Shown in pieces: positions 26,065-34,611 of a stretch of 41,882 bases of DNA. The position numbers and the translations under genes were made by a program. The DNA comes from CAYVAP01 sp964343195 (GTDB lineage: Bacteria; Bacteroidota; Bacteroidia; J057). Location of the stretch: positions 1-41,882 of the forward strand of contig CAYFIR010000048.1 of NCBI GenBank assembly GCA_964343195.1. The letters are read 5' to 3'. Each line of letters begins with the position of its first letter. Position 1 is the first letter of the stretch. Below the pieces are notes generated by a model. That model was not told the DNA's origin and made no database searches. It was given only the letters and a program-made list of their open reading frames with translations.

Positions 26065-26528
26065 CGCTGAACCTGGAACATATCCGAAGCCGCTATCAGG
26101 AAGCTGTCGAGGATAGGGATGAAGCAAAAGCTCTTTGGCGGAAACTAAGTCGGTATCGAGGGAATGATGCCGCCATAATGGCCTATAAAGCCGCTGTGAG
26201 GGTGCTAATGGCAAAGTTTGCCACGCTCCCTCTGACCAAACTCAGTTATCTCAAAGAGGCAATGTCGATTTTTCGGCAGGCGGTCAGACTTGACCCAGCA
26301 AATATTGAGGTTCGGTTTTTACGTTTTTCCATACAGCACAACCTGCCAGCCTATCTAAATGAGTCCCGCGATATGCCGGAAGATAAGGCCACAATGCTAG
26401 CCCATTTTGAAGAATTTGATTCATTTCAGCTTGATGAATCTCATCTGGCGCAGTTTGTAGATTTCTTCCAGAAGAGTGGTCTCTTTTCGGAAGAAGAACT
26501 GGCTATTTGCCAGGCTTCCATCTCCTGA
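26061..26528 (+). CDS. Small conserved protein coupled to CrtB
   Basis: A 155-residue helical protein starting with TTG inside the crtB stop (TTGA, 26061-26064). The helix pair LSYLKEAMSIFRQAVRLDPA then NIEVRFLRFSIQHNLPAYL has TPR-like character. I recall similar short proteins next to carotenoid genes in Bacteroidota, but no role has been assigned to them as far as I know. No signal peptide or membrane segment. It could act as a helper or scaffold for membrane carotenoid enzymes (speculation). No nearby ATG in frame can replace the TTG without losing conserved N-terminal sequence. Confidence 0.75.
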   Translation: MTLNLEHIRSRYQEAVEDRDEAKALWRKLSRYRGNDAAIMAYKAAVRVLMAKFATLPLTKLSYLKEAMSIFRQAVRLDPANIEVRFLRFSIQHNLPAYLNESRDMPEDKATMLAHFEEFDSFQLDESHLAQFVDFFQKSGLFSEEELAICQASIS

Positions 26529-26579
26529 CAGATTTACCTTCCCCCCTTTCCAGAACACCTGCCCTAACAATTTTCAGCC

Positions 26580-27302
26580 TTGAACCTATCGCATTATCTC
26601 TATTTGGGTCTGAACATATTCACCCTGTTGGGCCCGATGGCGCTGTCCTTTGACCGCAAAGTTGCCTACTGGCGCACCTGGCGCTATCTGGGACCGGCCA
26701 TAGCCCTTACGGGGACACTTTTCCTGGTTTGGGATATCTGGTTTACCGAAATGGGGGTTTGGGGATTTAACCCTGACTACCTAACCGGACTGTCACTGTT
26801 TGGGCTTCCCCTTGGAGAATGGCTCTTCTTTCTGACCGTACCTTATGCCTGCGTGTTTATTTATGCCTGCGTTAAGGCCTATCTGCCACAGGACCCGCTG
26901 AAACAAGTGGCTCCCTGGGTCTTTCGGATCCTGATGGTTGCACTTCCCATTCTGGGGATACTCTTCCGGGATCAGATATACACCAGCGTCACGTTCATTG
27001 GACTGGGAATCCTGCTGGCAATCAACCTGTACGTCATACGGGCCGATTACCTGGGCCACTTTTTACTGGCCTACCTCATTGCCTTGATCCCATTTGCCCT
27101 GGTAAACGGCGTCCTGACGGCACTTCCTGTGGTCTGGTACAATGACCTTGAAAACTTTGGCATACGACTGGGGACCATTCCGCTCGAGGATACGATGTAC
27201 AACCTGTGGCTGATGCTCATGAATGTGAATATCTACGAGTGGCTAAAATCCAGAAAAGTTCTGGCACCAAACAGAGAGTTGGTTTCGCCGGATCATAGAT
27301 GA
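26580..27302 (+). CDS. Lycopene cyclase-domain protein (fused CrtYc-CrtYd type)
   Basis: A 240-residue membrane protein with six or seven hydrophobic helices. Two related halves are visible. The first has VWGFNPDYLTGLSLFGLPLG followed by EWLFFLTVPYAC; the second has IRLGTIPLEDTMYNLWLMLM. The PxEE/PxED-type motifs mark heterodimeric lycopene cyclases (CrtYc and CrtYd), here fused in one chain, which form beta-ionone rings on lycopene. In the first half the motif is PLGEW where PIEEW is usual. The start is TTG at 26580, 51 nt after the previous stop. Function as lycopene beta-cyclase is likely but ring type is unverified. Confidence 0.85.
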   Translation: MNLSHYLYLGLNIFTLLGPMALSFDRKVAYWRTWRYLGPAIALTGTLFLVWDIWFTEMGVWGFNPDYLTGLSLFGLPLGEWLFFLTVPYACVFIYACVKAYLPQDPLKQVAPWVFRILMVALPILGILFRDQIYTSVTFIGLGILLAINLYVIRADYLGHFLLAYLIALIPFALVNGVLTALPVVWYNDLENFGIRLGTIPLEDTMYNLWLMLMNVNIYEWLKSRKVLAPNRELVSPDHR

Positions 27303-27425
27303 AGCCAATATTACAGGATTTGCACCGTACTGTTACCTGCCATTTATCTTATCATTAAGTCATAGCGAGTTGCTTTCATCACAAGGCTTAAAGCCGGATT
27401 ATTGGTGATAAAGTCTGCTTGTCAT

Positions 27426-28130
27426 ATGACTGTCAAAACTGAGGCGAAAAAGAAACCGGTAACCATCCTTATTGCGGATGATGAGGAGGATATTCTGGAT
27501 TTGCTTGAATATAATTTTGAGCAGGAAGGGTACCGGGTATTGAGAGCTAATGATGGGGAGGAAGCCTTGCAGATAGCAACTGATAACAGCCCTGATCTTG
27601 TGGTGCTGGATATCATGATGCCAAAGATGGATGGGGTTTCTACCTGCCTGGCCCTTAGGTCTACACCTGGTTTGGAAAATGTAGGAGTGGTATTTCTTAC
27701 AGCCAGAGCTGAGGAATACTCTGAGGTAGCCGGCTTTGAAGCTGGGGCTGATGACTATATCCACAAGCCCATCAAACCCCGTGTGCTCAAAAGCCGCGTG
27801 AAAGCCATGCTACGCCGGAAGCAGGGAAGATCTCACGCAGACCCCAATCTCATCCAGATTCATGACCTCGAAGTCATCAAGGATGAGTATGTAGTGCGTC
27901 GCAATGGAGAGTCTGTCTCTCTGCCTAGAAAAGAATTTGAACTCTTTTATTTTCTGGCATCCAGGCCGGGAAAAGTCTATAGCCGGGAGGATTTGCTCGT
28001 CCGCATCTGGGACAATATCCATGTTACGGATCGAACAGTTGATGTCCATGTCCGAAAGCTTCGGGAAAAAATCGGCCCTGAATACATCGTCACCGTGAAG
28101 GGCGTCGGCTATAAGTTTTTGCCAGAATAG
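27426..28130 (+). CDS. OmpR/PhoB-family response regulator
   Basis: I start this at the ATG at 27426 (MTVKTEAKKK); the frame is open to an upstream ATG at 27402, which adds eight residues of no evident value. The 234-residue product has a receiver domain (about 14-130) with acidic pair IADDEED and phospho-acceptor Asp62 in VLDIMMPKMDG, conserved TAR and lysine in HKPIKP. A winged-helix DNA-binding domain follows (about 140-232) with RTVDVHVRKLREKI and VKGVGYKF. It activates or represses target promoters on phosphorylation. No histidine kinase is adjacent; in Bacteroidota this PhoB/RprY-like class is often orphaned. Target genes unknown. Confidence 0.93.
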   Translation: MTVKTEAKKKPVTILIADDEEDILDLLEYNFEQEGYRVLRANDGEEALQIATDNSPDLVVLDIMMPKMDGVSTCLALRSTPGLENVGVVFLTARAEEYSEVAGFEAGADDYIHKPIKPRVLKSRVKAMLRRKQGRSHADPNLIQIHDLEVIKDEYVVRRNGESVSLPRKEFELFYFLASRPGKVYSREDLLVRIWDNIHVTDRTVDVHVRKLREKIGPEYIVTVKGVGYKFLPE

Positions 28131-28386
28131 GCTCCCATCAAAAAAGAAGGCTCTCTGACAGAAATGGCAGGGATGCGCATGTGACCTTTATAGCACCAGT
28201 CGCTAAAAGGCTTAAACCCCTTAGAGTGAAGGAAAAATTCAAAACAGCCTCTTAGCTAGACTTTATCCATTTTTAAATGGGAGAAATATCCCCTCTTAGA
28301 GCCTGAAGATCATTCATTTGAATTAATCCACCTCGGGGTTTCAGGCCCATGTTGGTTAATTCTGAGCACAGATCAACTATTAACGG

Positions 28387-28527
28387 GCGTCGGAGACGCT
28401 TTGACGGTGCGTTTCGCTTCAGAGAAGCTCACGAGCGGTACTGCTAATGCAGTACATAGCTTTTGAACCATCTAAAGGATGGTGCTGGTGAGACTCTCAG
28501 ATCCGACACCTACCGTCTTCTAGTCTC
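28387..28527. ncRNA. Possible structured RNA (multi-hairpin region)
   Basis: Four perfect small hairpins follow each other: GCGTC-GGA-GACGC (28387-28399), GCTTC-AGA-GAAGC (28416-28428), GTACTGC-TAAT-GCAGTAC (28438-28455) and ACCATC-TAAAG-GATGGT (28467-28483). A longer-range pairing GACGGT (28403-28408) with ACCGTC (28512-28517) would enclose the last three. GAGACT (28490-28495) could pair with AGTCTC (28522-28527). It matches no RNA family I can name, and the strand is undecided. Expression and conservation are unknown. Confidence 0.35.
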
Positions 28528-28705
28528 TGACTTTTGGCATGCCGGAGCATTTGGACATCAGGGCCATTTTGGCCAAAGTCCAGGTTAGGGGCCTTGCCGA
28601 TAACTGAGCGAAAAAAGGGGGAGTTGTTGTAGAAACTGGGCTCTATCCTTATTGGAAGCATATCTTTAGTCTCCTCACCCAAATTGTCAGAGGACCCAAA
28701 AAGAA

Positions 28706-28728
28706 ACTCCCGCCGGGAAAGCGGGAGT
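28706..28728. terminator. Terminator-like hairpin
   Basis: A perfect 8-bp stem ACTCCCGC (28706-28713) / GCGGGAGT (28721-28728) has a 7-nt loop. On the minus strand it is followed by a T-rich stretch. There is no minus-strand gene upstream to terminate, so it may belong to an unrecognised transcript or be a stand-alone dyad. Confidence 0.45.
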
Positions 28729-28998
28729 CATTCAACAGACAGGGAAAAAACGGAAAAAGGGTTGTTTAGGACCGTTGAGGTTTGGGTTTGGACCTTAACA
28801 ATAGGGTCTTCTAAACATGCTAGAGATAAAGAACGATTTGGTGTTGTTTGTATAAGGATACGCCCTACTATGCCACTGGTTAGGCACCAATGGACAAGTG
28901 TGTCAGTAGCTGGCACATTTTGTCAGGATCAATGAATATGCGCGTCGGGAGATGTAAGGAAAAATATTAAATTACTCCTAATAAACCTGACAAGCCCT

Positions 28999-29871
28999 AT
29001 GCACCCATCGCACCTCCACTTTCCTTTATTTATCCTGCTATCGATCTGGAGCTTCTCACATCAGTTGAAAGCCCAGACCGTCTGTTCACAATCCAGTGCA
29101 GAATTACTGACTCAGCAGTTGTCGACAATGGCAGGGCAGTCTGAGCTCGCACAAATGGAGATTGGCGAGGCAGCATCGCACATGGGCCAGCAAATGCTGG
29201 GGATTCCATATGTCGCACGTACGCTGGAACTTGAGGGACCGGAGAGACTGGTAATTAACCTCGAAGGGCTGGACTGTACGACCTTTTTGGAGAACGTAGT
29301 GGTCATGGCCAGACTGAGTCAGCTTCAACAATTTACAAGGGAAGATTATGAAAGGGAGCTACAACTAATTCGCTATCGTCAAGGCGAACTACATGAATAT
29401 CCCTCTCGCCTGCATTATTTCTCTGATTGGCTATATGACAATGAGAAAAAAGGAGTCATCACCATTGTTACCGAGGCAATTGGAGGTGAACCTTATTCAA
29501 AAGAAATCAATTTCATGGGACAACACCGGTCTGCCTACGCCCAGCTAGCAGATGACCGATACTACGATGCCATCCTGAAAGCAGAATCCTCCATCAACCA
29601 GCGCACGCATTTCTACATTCCTAAGGAGAGAGTTCAGGCAGTCGAAGGTAATATCCAAAGCGGCGACCTGATCGCCATTACCACCAGCATCAACGGACTA
29701 GACATTAGTCACGTAGGGATTGCCATTTTTCAGGGGGGGCGCCTACACCTGATGCATGCGTCCACCTCTGCCAACAGGGTGGTCATTTCTTCCAAGCCCC
29801 TGGCGGACTATCTCGCTGGCAACCGCAGCCAGAGTGGCATTATGGTCGCCCGCCTGACTCCCATCCAGTGA
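28999..29871 (+). CDS. DUF1460 family amidase-like protein, secreted
   Basis: A 290-residue exported protein with a signal peptide (hydrophobic stretch about 7-20, cleavage after KAQ). The DUF1460 domain (about 40-285) shows the active Cys93 in LDCTTFLENVVVMARL, and the histidine in DISHVGIAIF with a second in LMHAS near the end. This is an NlpC/P60-like circular-permuted thiol hydrolase fold. Family members are proposed N-acetylmuramoyl-L-alanine amidases or related wall hydrolases; the specific bond is not decidable. It is a single gene with no same-strand partner close upstream. Confidence 0.85.
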   Translation: MHPSHLHFPLFILLSIWSFSHQLKAQTVCSQSSAELLTQQLSTMAGQSELAQMEIGEAASHMGQQMLGIPYVARTLELEGPERLVINLEGLDCTTFLENVVVMARLSQLQQFTREDYERELQLIRYRQGELHEYPSRLHYFSDWLYDNEKKGVITIVTEAIGGEPYSKEINFMGQHRSAYAQLADDRYYDAILKAESSINQRTHFYIPKERVQAVEGNIQSGDLIAITTSINGLDISHVGIAIFQGGRLHLMHASTSANRVVISSKPLADYLAGNRSQSGIMVARLTPIQ

Positions 29872-30046
29872 AAGGTTTTCGCCCTTTTTAATGCGATTGC
29901 CCTATACTTAAACCAGCTGAGATTCGTAAATTCAATTGCAGACAACTAATAAACTTGCTCTGCACCTGATTATCCATCCTGGCTACCCATTGTGAATTTT
30001 CCCCCCGGCCTTCAGGTCGAAGGGATTTGTTTAAGAATAAACCCAT

Positions 30047-30433
30047 ATGGCTTCTGGCTTCCACAAAATACTGATCGTCGAGGACGATGAAGTAAACCTT
30101 TTGATTGCCGAACACATTCTTGAAAAAGCAGGGTATGAGGTAAATAGTGTGACCAACGGAGAACTTGCCATCGAGGCAATTGAAAAGGACGATTATGACC
30201 TGATCCTCATGGATATCGAAATGCCATTGATGGATGGACTTGAGGCTGCGAATAAAATCCGTAGCACACCGAGAGGCAGGAACATTCGCATCATCGCCCT
30301 AACTGCCCATACGCTACCAGAAAAGCTTGCCGAGATAGAGGCCGCTGACATTGACGATTACATGATCAAACCCTTCGACGTTGAAAAGTTTGAAAGTCTC
30401 ATTGTCCAGTTGAGTCAGCAGCAAACTCGCTGA
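30047..30433 (+). CDS. CheY-like single-domain response regulator
   Basis: A 128-residue receiver domain with no output domain: acidic pair VEDDE near residue 12, phospho-acceptor Asp56 in LMDIEMPLMDG, conserved Thr in ALTAH and Lys in IKPF. Such stand-alone receivers relay phosphate to or from kinases, or act by protein contact. The histidine kinase gene begins 25 nt after it on the same strand, so the pair likely forms one two-component unit. The LTAHTLPEKLAEIEAADIDD stretch resembles receivers from hybrid kinases and phosphorelays. Confidence 0.92.
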   Translation: MASGFHKILIVEDDEVNLLIAEHILEKAGYEVNSVTNGELAIEAIEKDDYDLILMDIEMPLMDGLEAANKIRSTPRGRNIRIIALTAHTLPEKLAEIEAADIDDYMIKPFDVEKFESLIVQLSQQQTR

Positions 30434-30458
30434 TTAACTCCACATAAACACCTCCAGG

Positions 30459-32306
30459 ATGGTTGCCAACCATGTTCATAACCCGTCTATAGAAGCTGCT
30501 CCAATCTGTATACTGGATGATTCCGGGAAAATCATAGAGGTAAATCGCTCTATGCAACAACTCCTGGGAGGGCAGGCCCCTTCCTTCCAGCAGGATTTCC
30601 TCGCTCTGATAGCCGACCAATATAAAGACCTCGTAAAAGCCCAGCTAGAGAACATAGGAAACGTTACAGAGTTGCCCCCATTGAGAATTATTATCAATGG
30701 GAATTCTTCCATTGATGGGGTCCTTACTCTTATGAAAGCCCCTGCCTCTCCTAACCTGATCGCGACTTTCAACCCCTTCTCCCAATTTAGAGACAATGAT
30801 CAGTCAAAGGAAGACCAATTCCCCTGGTGTGAGATTTTGCAGCAGATAGATGATTATGTGATCCTGCTGGACAGTTCGGGCAGGATAGAATACATAAACA
30901 GGCCCCTCTTTGATGAGCAACATCTCTCACCAGTCAATAGCTCCTTTCTGGAATACATAAATCCCCAGAATGAGCAGGAGGTCAGGGATGAGTTAACAAA
31001 AGTATTGGAACAAAAGGCAGCCCGACGATTTCAGGTATTGAGACCCAGTTTAAAGGCGGGCTTCCTGGGGGTATCTGCCAGACCCCGACTGAGCAACCAA
31101 CACGAAGTACTCGGTGCTACACTCATACTCAAAAACCTGACGACCTCCCTTCAAACCAGGTGGGACCTGGATAATTCAGAGGCTAAATCCCAGGCCCTGA
31201 TAGCCTCTATTCCCGATATGATGTTCATCCTGGATCATCAAGGCATTATCCAGGATTATCACGCTCCTGATGACCGGGAGCTTTATCTCAAGCCTGAAGA
31301 GTTTCTGGGGCGTCCCGCTCAGGAATTCTGGCCACCTGAAATGGTCAGCCTGCATACCAATCCAGGGATTAGGGCAATGGAAACAGGAGTTCATGAAAAA
31401 TATGAGTTTCAGTTGACCAACCGCAGCGGACAACTGCGGGATTTTGAAGCCCGGGTGCAGCGCGTCCACGACAAAGCGGCTTTGTATATGGTGAGGGACA
31501 TCACCGATCAAAAAGCTGCGAAGCTTAGTCTGGAAAAACTGAATGACCAGCTCGAAGAGGAAGTTGCCATTAGAACCCGGGAGCTTACCCTTGCCAATGA
31601 ACAACAGAAGATCGTTAACCAGGAGCTTTCCAGCTTTAGCTACAGCGTATCTCATGATCTCAGGGCCCCATTGAGGGCCATTATGGGATTTGGGAGCATC
31701 CTGAAAGATGAGTATGCCGAACAACTGAATGAGGATGGGAAGGACCTCATTGAAACCGTCCTTCAAAATGCCACCCGCATGGGCCAACTGATCGATGGCA
31801 TTCTCTCCTACTCCCGCCTTACCCGTAAAGAGCGGGTCCTAACCACTCTTGACATGCGGCAGATATTTGAAGCGGTTTTTGAAGACCTGGGCTTTACATA
31901 TTCAACAGAGAAGGTCACATTTCTCTTACCAGATTCACTCCCTAATGTAGAAGGAGATGAATCAATGATCTGGCAGGTGTTGCATAATATCCTGTCAAAT
32001 GCCATCAAGTACTCCAGTAAGGAAGCAAACCCAACCATCCAGGTTGGAGGGAAACTCGAACCATCAGGAATGGCCCAGTACTGGGTCAAAGACAACGGAA
32101 TAGGGTTCGATCAGGCACATGTCCATCAGGTATTTGAGGTTTTTCAACGCCTCCACTCAAATGACGAGTTCGAAGGAGTCGGAGTGGGAATGGCTATTAC
32201 CCATCGAATTATAAGAATACATGGCGGAGAAATCTGGGCTGAAGGAGTTAATGGTGAGGGGGCAACGTTTTTCTTTACCCTTCCCCTAAGCTCAAATACA
32301 GAATAG
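30459..32306 (+). CDS. PAS-domain sensor histidine kinase
   Basis: A 615-residue cytoplasmic kinase without membrane segments. Three PAS-type sensing domains are visible: about 10-115 (APICILDDSGKIIEVNRS), 125-245 (YVILLDSSGRIEYINRP) and 255-365 (DMMFILDHQGIIQDYH). A coiled linker leads to a HisKA domain with phosphorylated His399 in SYSVSHDLRAPLRAIMGF. The ATP-binding domain (about 480-612) has the N-box NILSNAIKYSS, G1 DNGIGF, F-box FQRLH and a G2 box GVGVGMA in place of the usual GTGIGLA. Ligands are unknown; PAS domains in such kinases often sense redox, light or small molecules. It is probably the partner of the CheY-like protein. Confidence 0.92.
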   Translation: MVANHVHNPSIEAAPICILDDSGKIIEVNRSMQQLLGGQAPSFQQDFLALIADQYKDLVKAQLENIGNVTELPPLRIIINGNSSIDGVLTLMKAPASPNLIATFNPFSQFRDNDQSKEDQFPWCEILQQIDDYVILLDSSGRIEYINRPLFDEQHLSPVNSSFLEYINPQNEQEVRDELTKVLEQKAARRFQVLRPSLKAGFLGVSARPRLSNQHEVLGATLILKNLTTSLQTRWDLDNSEAKSQALIASIPDMMFILDHQGIIQDYHAPDDRELYLKPEEFLGRPAQEFWPPEMVSLHTNPGIRAMETGVHEKYEFQLTNRSGQLRDFEARVQRVHDKAALYMVRDITDQKAAKLSLEKLNDQLEEEVAIRTRELTLANEQQKIVNQELSSFSYSVSHDLRAPLRAIMGFGSILKDEYAEQLNEDGKDLIETVLQNATRMGQLIDGILSYSRLTRKERVLTTLDMRQIFEAVFEDLGFTYSTEKVTFLLPDSLPNVEGDESMIWQVLHNILSNAIKYSSKEANPTIQVGGKLEPSGMAQYWVKDNGIGFDQAHVHQVFEVFQRLHSNDEFEGVGVGMAITHRIIRIHGGEIWAEGVNGEGATFFFTLPLSSNTE

Positions 32307-32368
32307 GAGGTTCTTCCGAACCCCCTGGATGTTTCATTGGTTGCAAGTCCGTGGTTGGGCTGTAGGGA

Positions 32369-32686
32369 CTAGTATCCATATCCTAGATCGTCGAGCAGGT
32401 CCATGGAAAATCCATCAAATTCGAATGTCTGGTTTTCAACGGACAGGTTAAAGCTCATGGGCTGCATCGTGTGAGTCTCGGCAAACTTCTGGGTTGCCTT
32501 GGCCACCTTTGCTGGCAGCTTCACTTTTTCTCCATCAAGCAGAAAATGATAGCGATTGTTAGCAGAGTTAACCAGGACTACGTCTTCAAAGCAATCCAAA
32601 TCCATCACCGCAATTTCAACCGGAGTTAATCGACCACCACTATGAGTGGCAGAGTTGATATGTCGAGGAGTAATATTGATACGCAT
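32369..32686 (-). CDS. Small hypothetical protein
   Basis: A 105-residue protein without a signal peptide. Hydrophobic beta-like stretches (DVVLVNSANNRYHFLL) are followed by a mixed C-terminal region ending in DLLDDLGYGY. Composition and frame use look real, and it is convergent with the histidine kinase gene (63 nt). I do not recognise the family. The sequence from residue 45 on, with GEKVKLPAKVAKATQKFAE, suggests a small alpha/beta domain. An AT-rich 387-nt region lies upstream. Function unknown. Confidence 0.6.
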   Translation of the reverse strand: MRINITPRHINSATHSGGRLTPVEIAVMDLDCFEDVVLVNSANNRYHFLLDGEKVKLPAKVAKATQKFAETHTMQPMSFNLSVENQTFEFDGFSMDLLDDLGYGY

Positions 32687-33073
32687 GATATTCAGGTTTT
32701 AGCGTCATAATGTGGAAAGCAGCTCATACTGTCTTGGTTTCCATAAGCAATATGATGCTAATAGCAGAGGTATCCCTCTGTCTTTGAATAGCATTCTTAC
32801 GTATGAAAGAATTATTTTTTTTATATAATAATCATGCAATGAATCTTATTCTTACCCTCATTATGAAGCTATTCACCCATAAAAAGCCATGATAGATTCA
32901 TCGATTCCCTGCTAACCCAAGGCATTTTTTTTTCGTTCATTCAACTGGGTTTACCAACAGGAACCCACTATTGATTTCCCATACTCTCCGCAGAAACTAT
33001 CTGATCCATTAAAAAGCCGCGAAAACAGAGAGTTTTGTATATTAGAAAACCTGAATGACCATAGGCACAGCTT
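32687..33073. other. AT-rich intergenic region
   Basis: These 387 nt separate the small hypothetical gene (minus) from the rhomboid gene (plus), so they must contain promoters for both. The stretch is markedly AT-rich near 32805-32850, with a T-run near 32925. TATATTAG (about 33039) is a partial -7-like match for the rhomboid gene. I see no gene, repeat or RNA. Confidence 0.4.
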
Positions 33074-33916
33074 ATGCAATTAACTATAGAAACGACATCT
33101 CTCCTGGTGATCCTGGCCAACTTCCTGGTCTCACTACAGGGATTCAAACAGTTTGATTTCAGGCAGCGCTACCTGCTCCGTGTAGACGCTATATTATACA
33201 GGCGTGAGTACCATCGTCTGCTGACTGCGGGATTTCTCCACTCAGGATGGAGCCACCTGATATTCAACATGCTCGCTTTATACCTATTCGCTCCAGCCAT
33301 GGATGCGGTAGGTATGCCTATATGGGGGTTTTTAACCATTTATGTCGGTTCCCTACTTGGGGGAAACCTACTTGCTTTGGGCCTTCACCGACACCATGAT
33401 GACTATAGCGCACTGGGCGCTTCGGGAGCCGTAAATGGAGTCATCTTTGCCACGATAGCCATCATGCCAGGTATCAGCGTCTGGTTTATACCGGGGTGGA
33501 TATTTGGCATCCTCTACATGCTGGCTACCATCTATGGGATCAAGTCCCAATATGGACGGATCAGCCATGAAGCCCATCTGGGGGGAGCACTAATCGGCAT
33601 CATTGGGGCAGTTATTTTTTACCCCCAAATCATGATGACCCACCCTCTGGTAATCGTGGGACTAATAGTACCTGCATCAGCATTTCTCATTCTGGTATAT
33701 GTCCGCCCGGAAACCCTGCTAATCCCCAACTCATTCCCAGGCGAAATGTCAAGGGTGCGGGAAACAGTAGGGCGCAGTATTAATTCCAGGCAACAGAATG
33801 AAAGCCAATTGACACCCGAAGAGGAAATCGACCAGCTGCTTGACAAGGGCATCGAAAACCTTACCCAAAAAGAGCGAAAAAGGCTGGAAGAGCTTTCCAG
33901 AATGCTGGGAAAATAA
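33074..33916 (+). CDS. Rhomboid family intramembrane serine protease
   Basis: A 280-residue polytopic membrane protease with about six transmembrane helices. The catalytic Ser117 is in ALGASGAVNG, and the paired His168 is in SHEAHLGGALIG, giving the Ser-His dyad of rhomboids. The HSGWSHLIFNMLALY helix early in the protein is also characteristic. The last 50 residues form a soluble charged tail, including LDKGIENLTQKERKRLEELS, a motif seen at the end of some Bacteroidota rhomboids. It cleaves transmembrane substrates within or near the membrane. The next gene starts 18 nt later, suggesting an operon. Confidence 0.93.
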   Translation: MQLTIETTSLLVILANFLVSLQGFKQFDFRQRYLLRVDAILYRREYHRLLTAGFLHSGWSHLIFNMLALYLFAPAMDAVGMPIWGFLTIYVGSLLGGNLLALGLHRHHDDYSALGASGAVNGVIFATIAIMPGISVWFIPGWIFGILYMLATIYGIKSQYGRISHEAHLGGALIGIIGAVIFYPQIMMTHPLVIVGLIVPASAFLILVYVRPETLLIPNSFPGEMSRVRETVGRSINSRQQNESQLTPEEEIDQLLDKGIENLTQKERKRLEELSRMLGK

Positions 33917-33933
33917 TATTCAACCCCTCCTTC

Positions 33934-34542
33934 ATGCCTCTGATTCTCCGGTTAACGGTCTGGCTGATATTCATTTCCAGCGGAATCTTCACTGGCAAAG
34001 CTCAGCTATTCGCCCAGCAGGATACTCCTCTCTACTATGAGGCCAAGGTGAAATATACCAGGAGTACCCCCCAAACAATCAAGTGGATAAAAATTTACTC
34101 CTTCGACGGAGAGGCGGATGTTTTTCTAAAACACCGTGACACGGAACAGCCGGTAGCTGGATACTGGTACCTGATGGATGATCCTGGGGGAAGCGTGGAA
34201 CTATTCACCCTACAGCAGGATACCCTATGCGGCATAGCCTCCCGGGGCCAGATCAAGTCTTCTATTTATCGGCAAAACCCCCATACGTGGCGGCTGGAGT
34301 TTACCACGGGGACCTATTGGGTGGAATTTGAGGGAGAAGAAAATCGTGCCCTGGTTTATCAAAAAATAAGTCTGCCTGGGGAGGAGCAGACCAAAATCCC
34401 ACTCCTGACCCTGGAACTGGATCAGGAAAATCAGCGGTACCTTAATCTTGTTGAAAGCGAAACGCTACGGGATATTCCACCTCTCGCCTACATCATGGCA
34501 GTAACCCTCACCTACGCAAGGGTAGCAGATGCCTGGAAATAG
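33934..34542 (+). CDS. Secreted hypothetical protein
   Basis: A 202-residue protein with a signal peptide (hydrophobic LILRLTVWLIFISSGIF, cleavage near AQL or FAQ). The mature part is beta-rich with many aromatic residues (GYWYLMDD, TYWVEF). I recognise no domain. It is in a tight pair with the rhomboid gene (18-nt gap), so it may be a periplasmic or outer-membrane partner or simply co-transcribed. The coding frame and leader make it a credible gene. Confidence 0.72.
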   Translation: MPLILRLTVWLIFISSGIFTGKAQLFAQQDTPLYYEAKVKYTRSTPQTIKWIKIYSFDGEADVFLKHRDTEQPVAGYWYLMDDPGGSVELFTLQQDTLCGIASRGQIKSSIYRQNPHTWRLEFTTGTYWVEFEGEENRALVYQKISLPGEEQTKIPLLTLELDQENQRYLNLVESETLRDIPPLAYIMAVTLTYARVADAWK

Positions 34543-34611
34543 AAAGTTCGGTTAAAAGAGATTCAGGACCATGCTCCTAGACATCTTCACTTGTCCGCCA
34601 ATTTCTTTTAC

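Larger units (their letters stand above)
28131..28998. other. 868-nt intergenic region with hairpins
   Basis: No convincing gene is present; short frames at about 28497-28682 (minus) and 28684-28935 (plus) lack any family signature. GCCTGAA (28301-28307) pairs with TTCAGGC (28340-28346), and a dense set of dyads follows between 28387 and 28527 (listed separately). Another hairpin lies at 28706-28728. This is the longest non-coding stretch in the window. Confidence 0.6.

Noticed and set aside
28497..28935. Short frames on both strands in the intergenic gap
   Set aside because: No signal, domain or promoter supports them; the region has hairpins instead.
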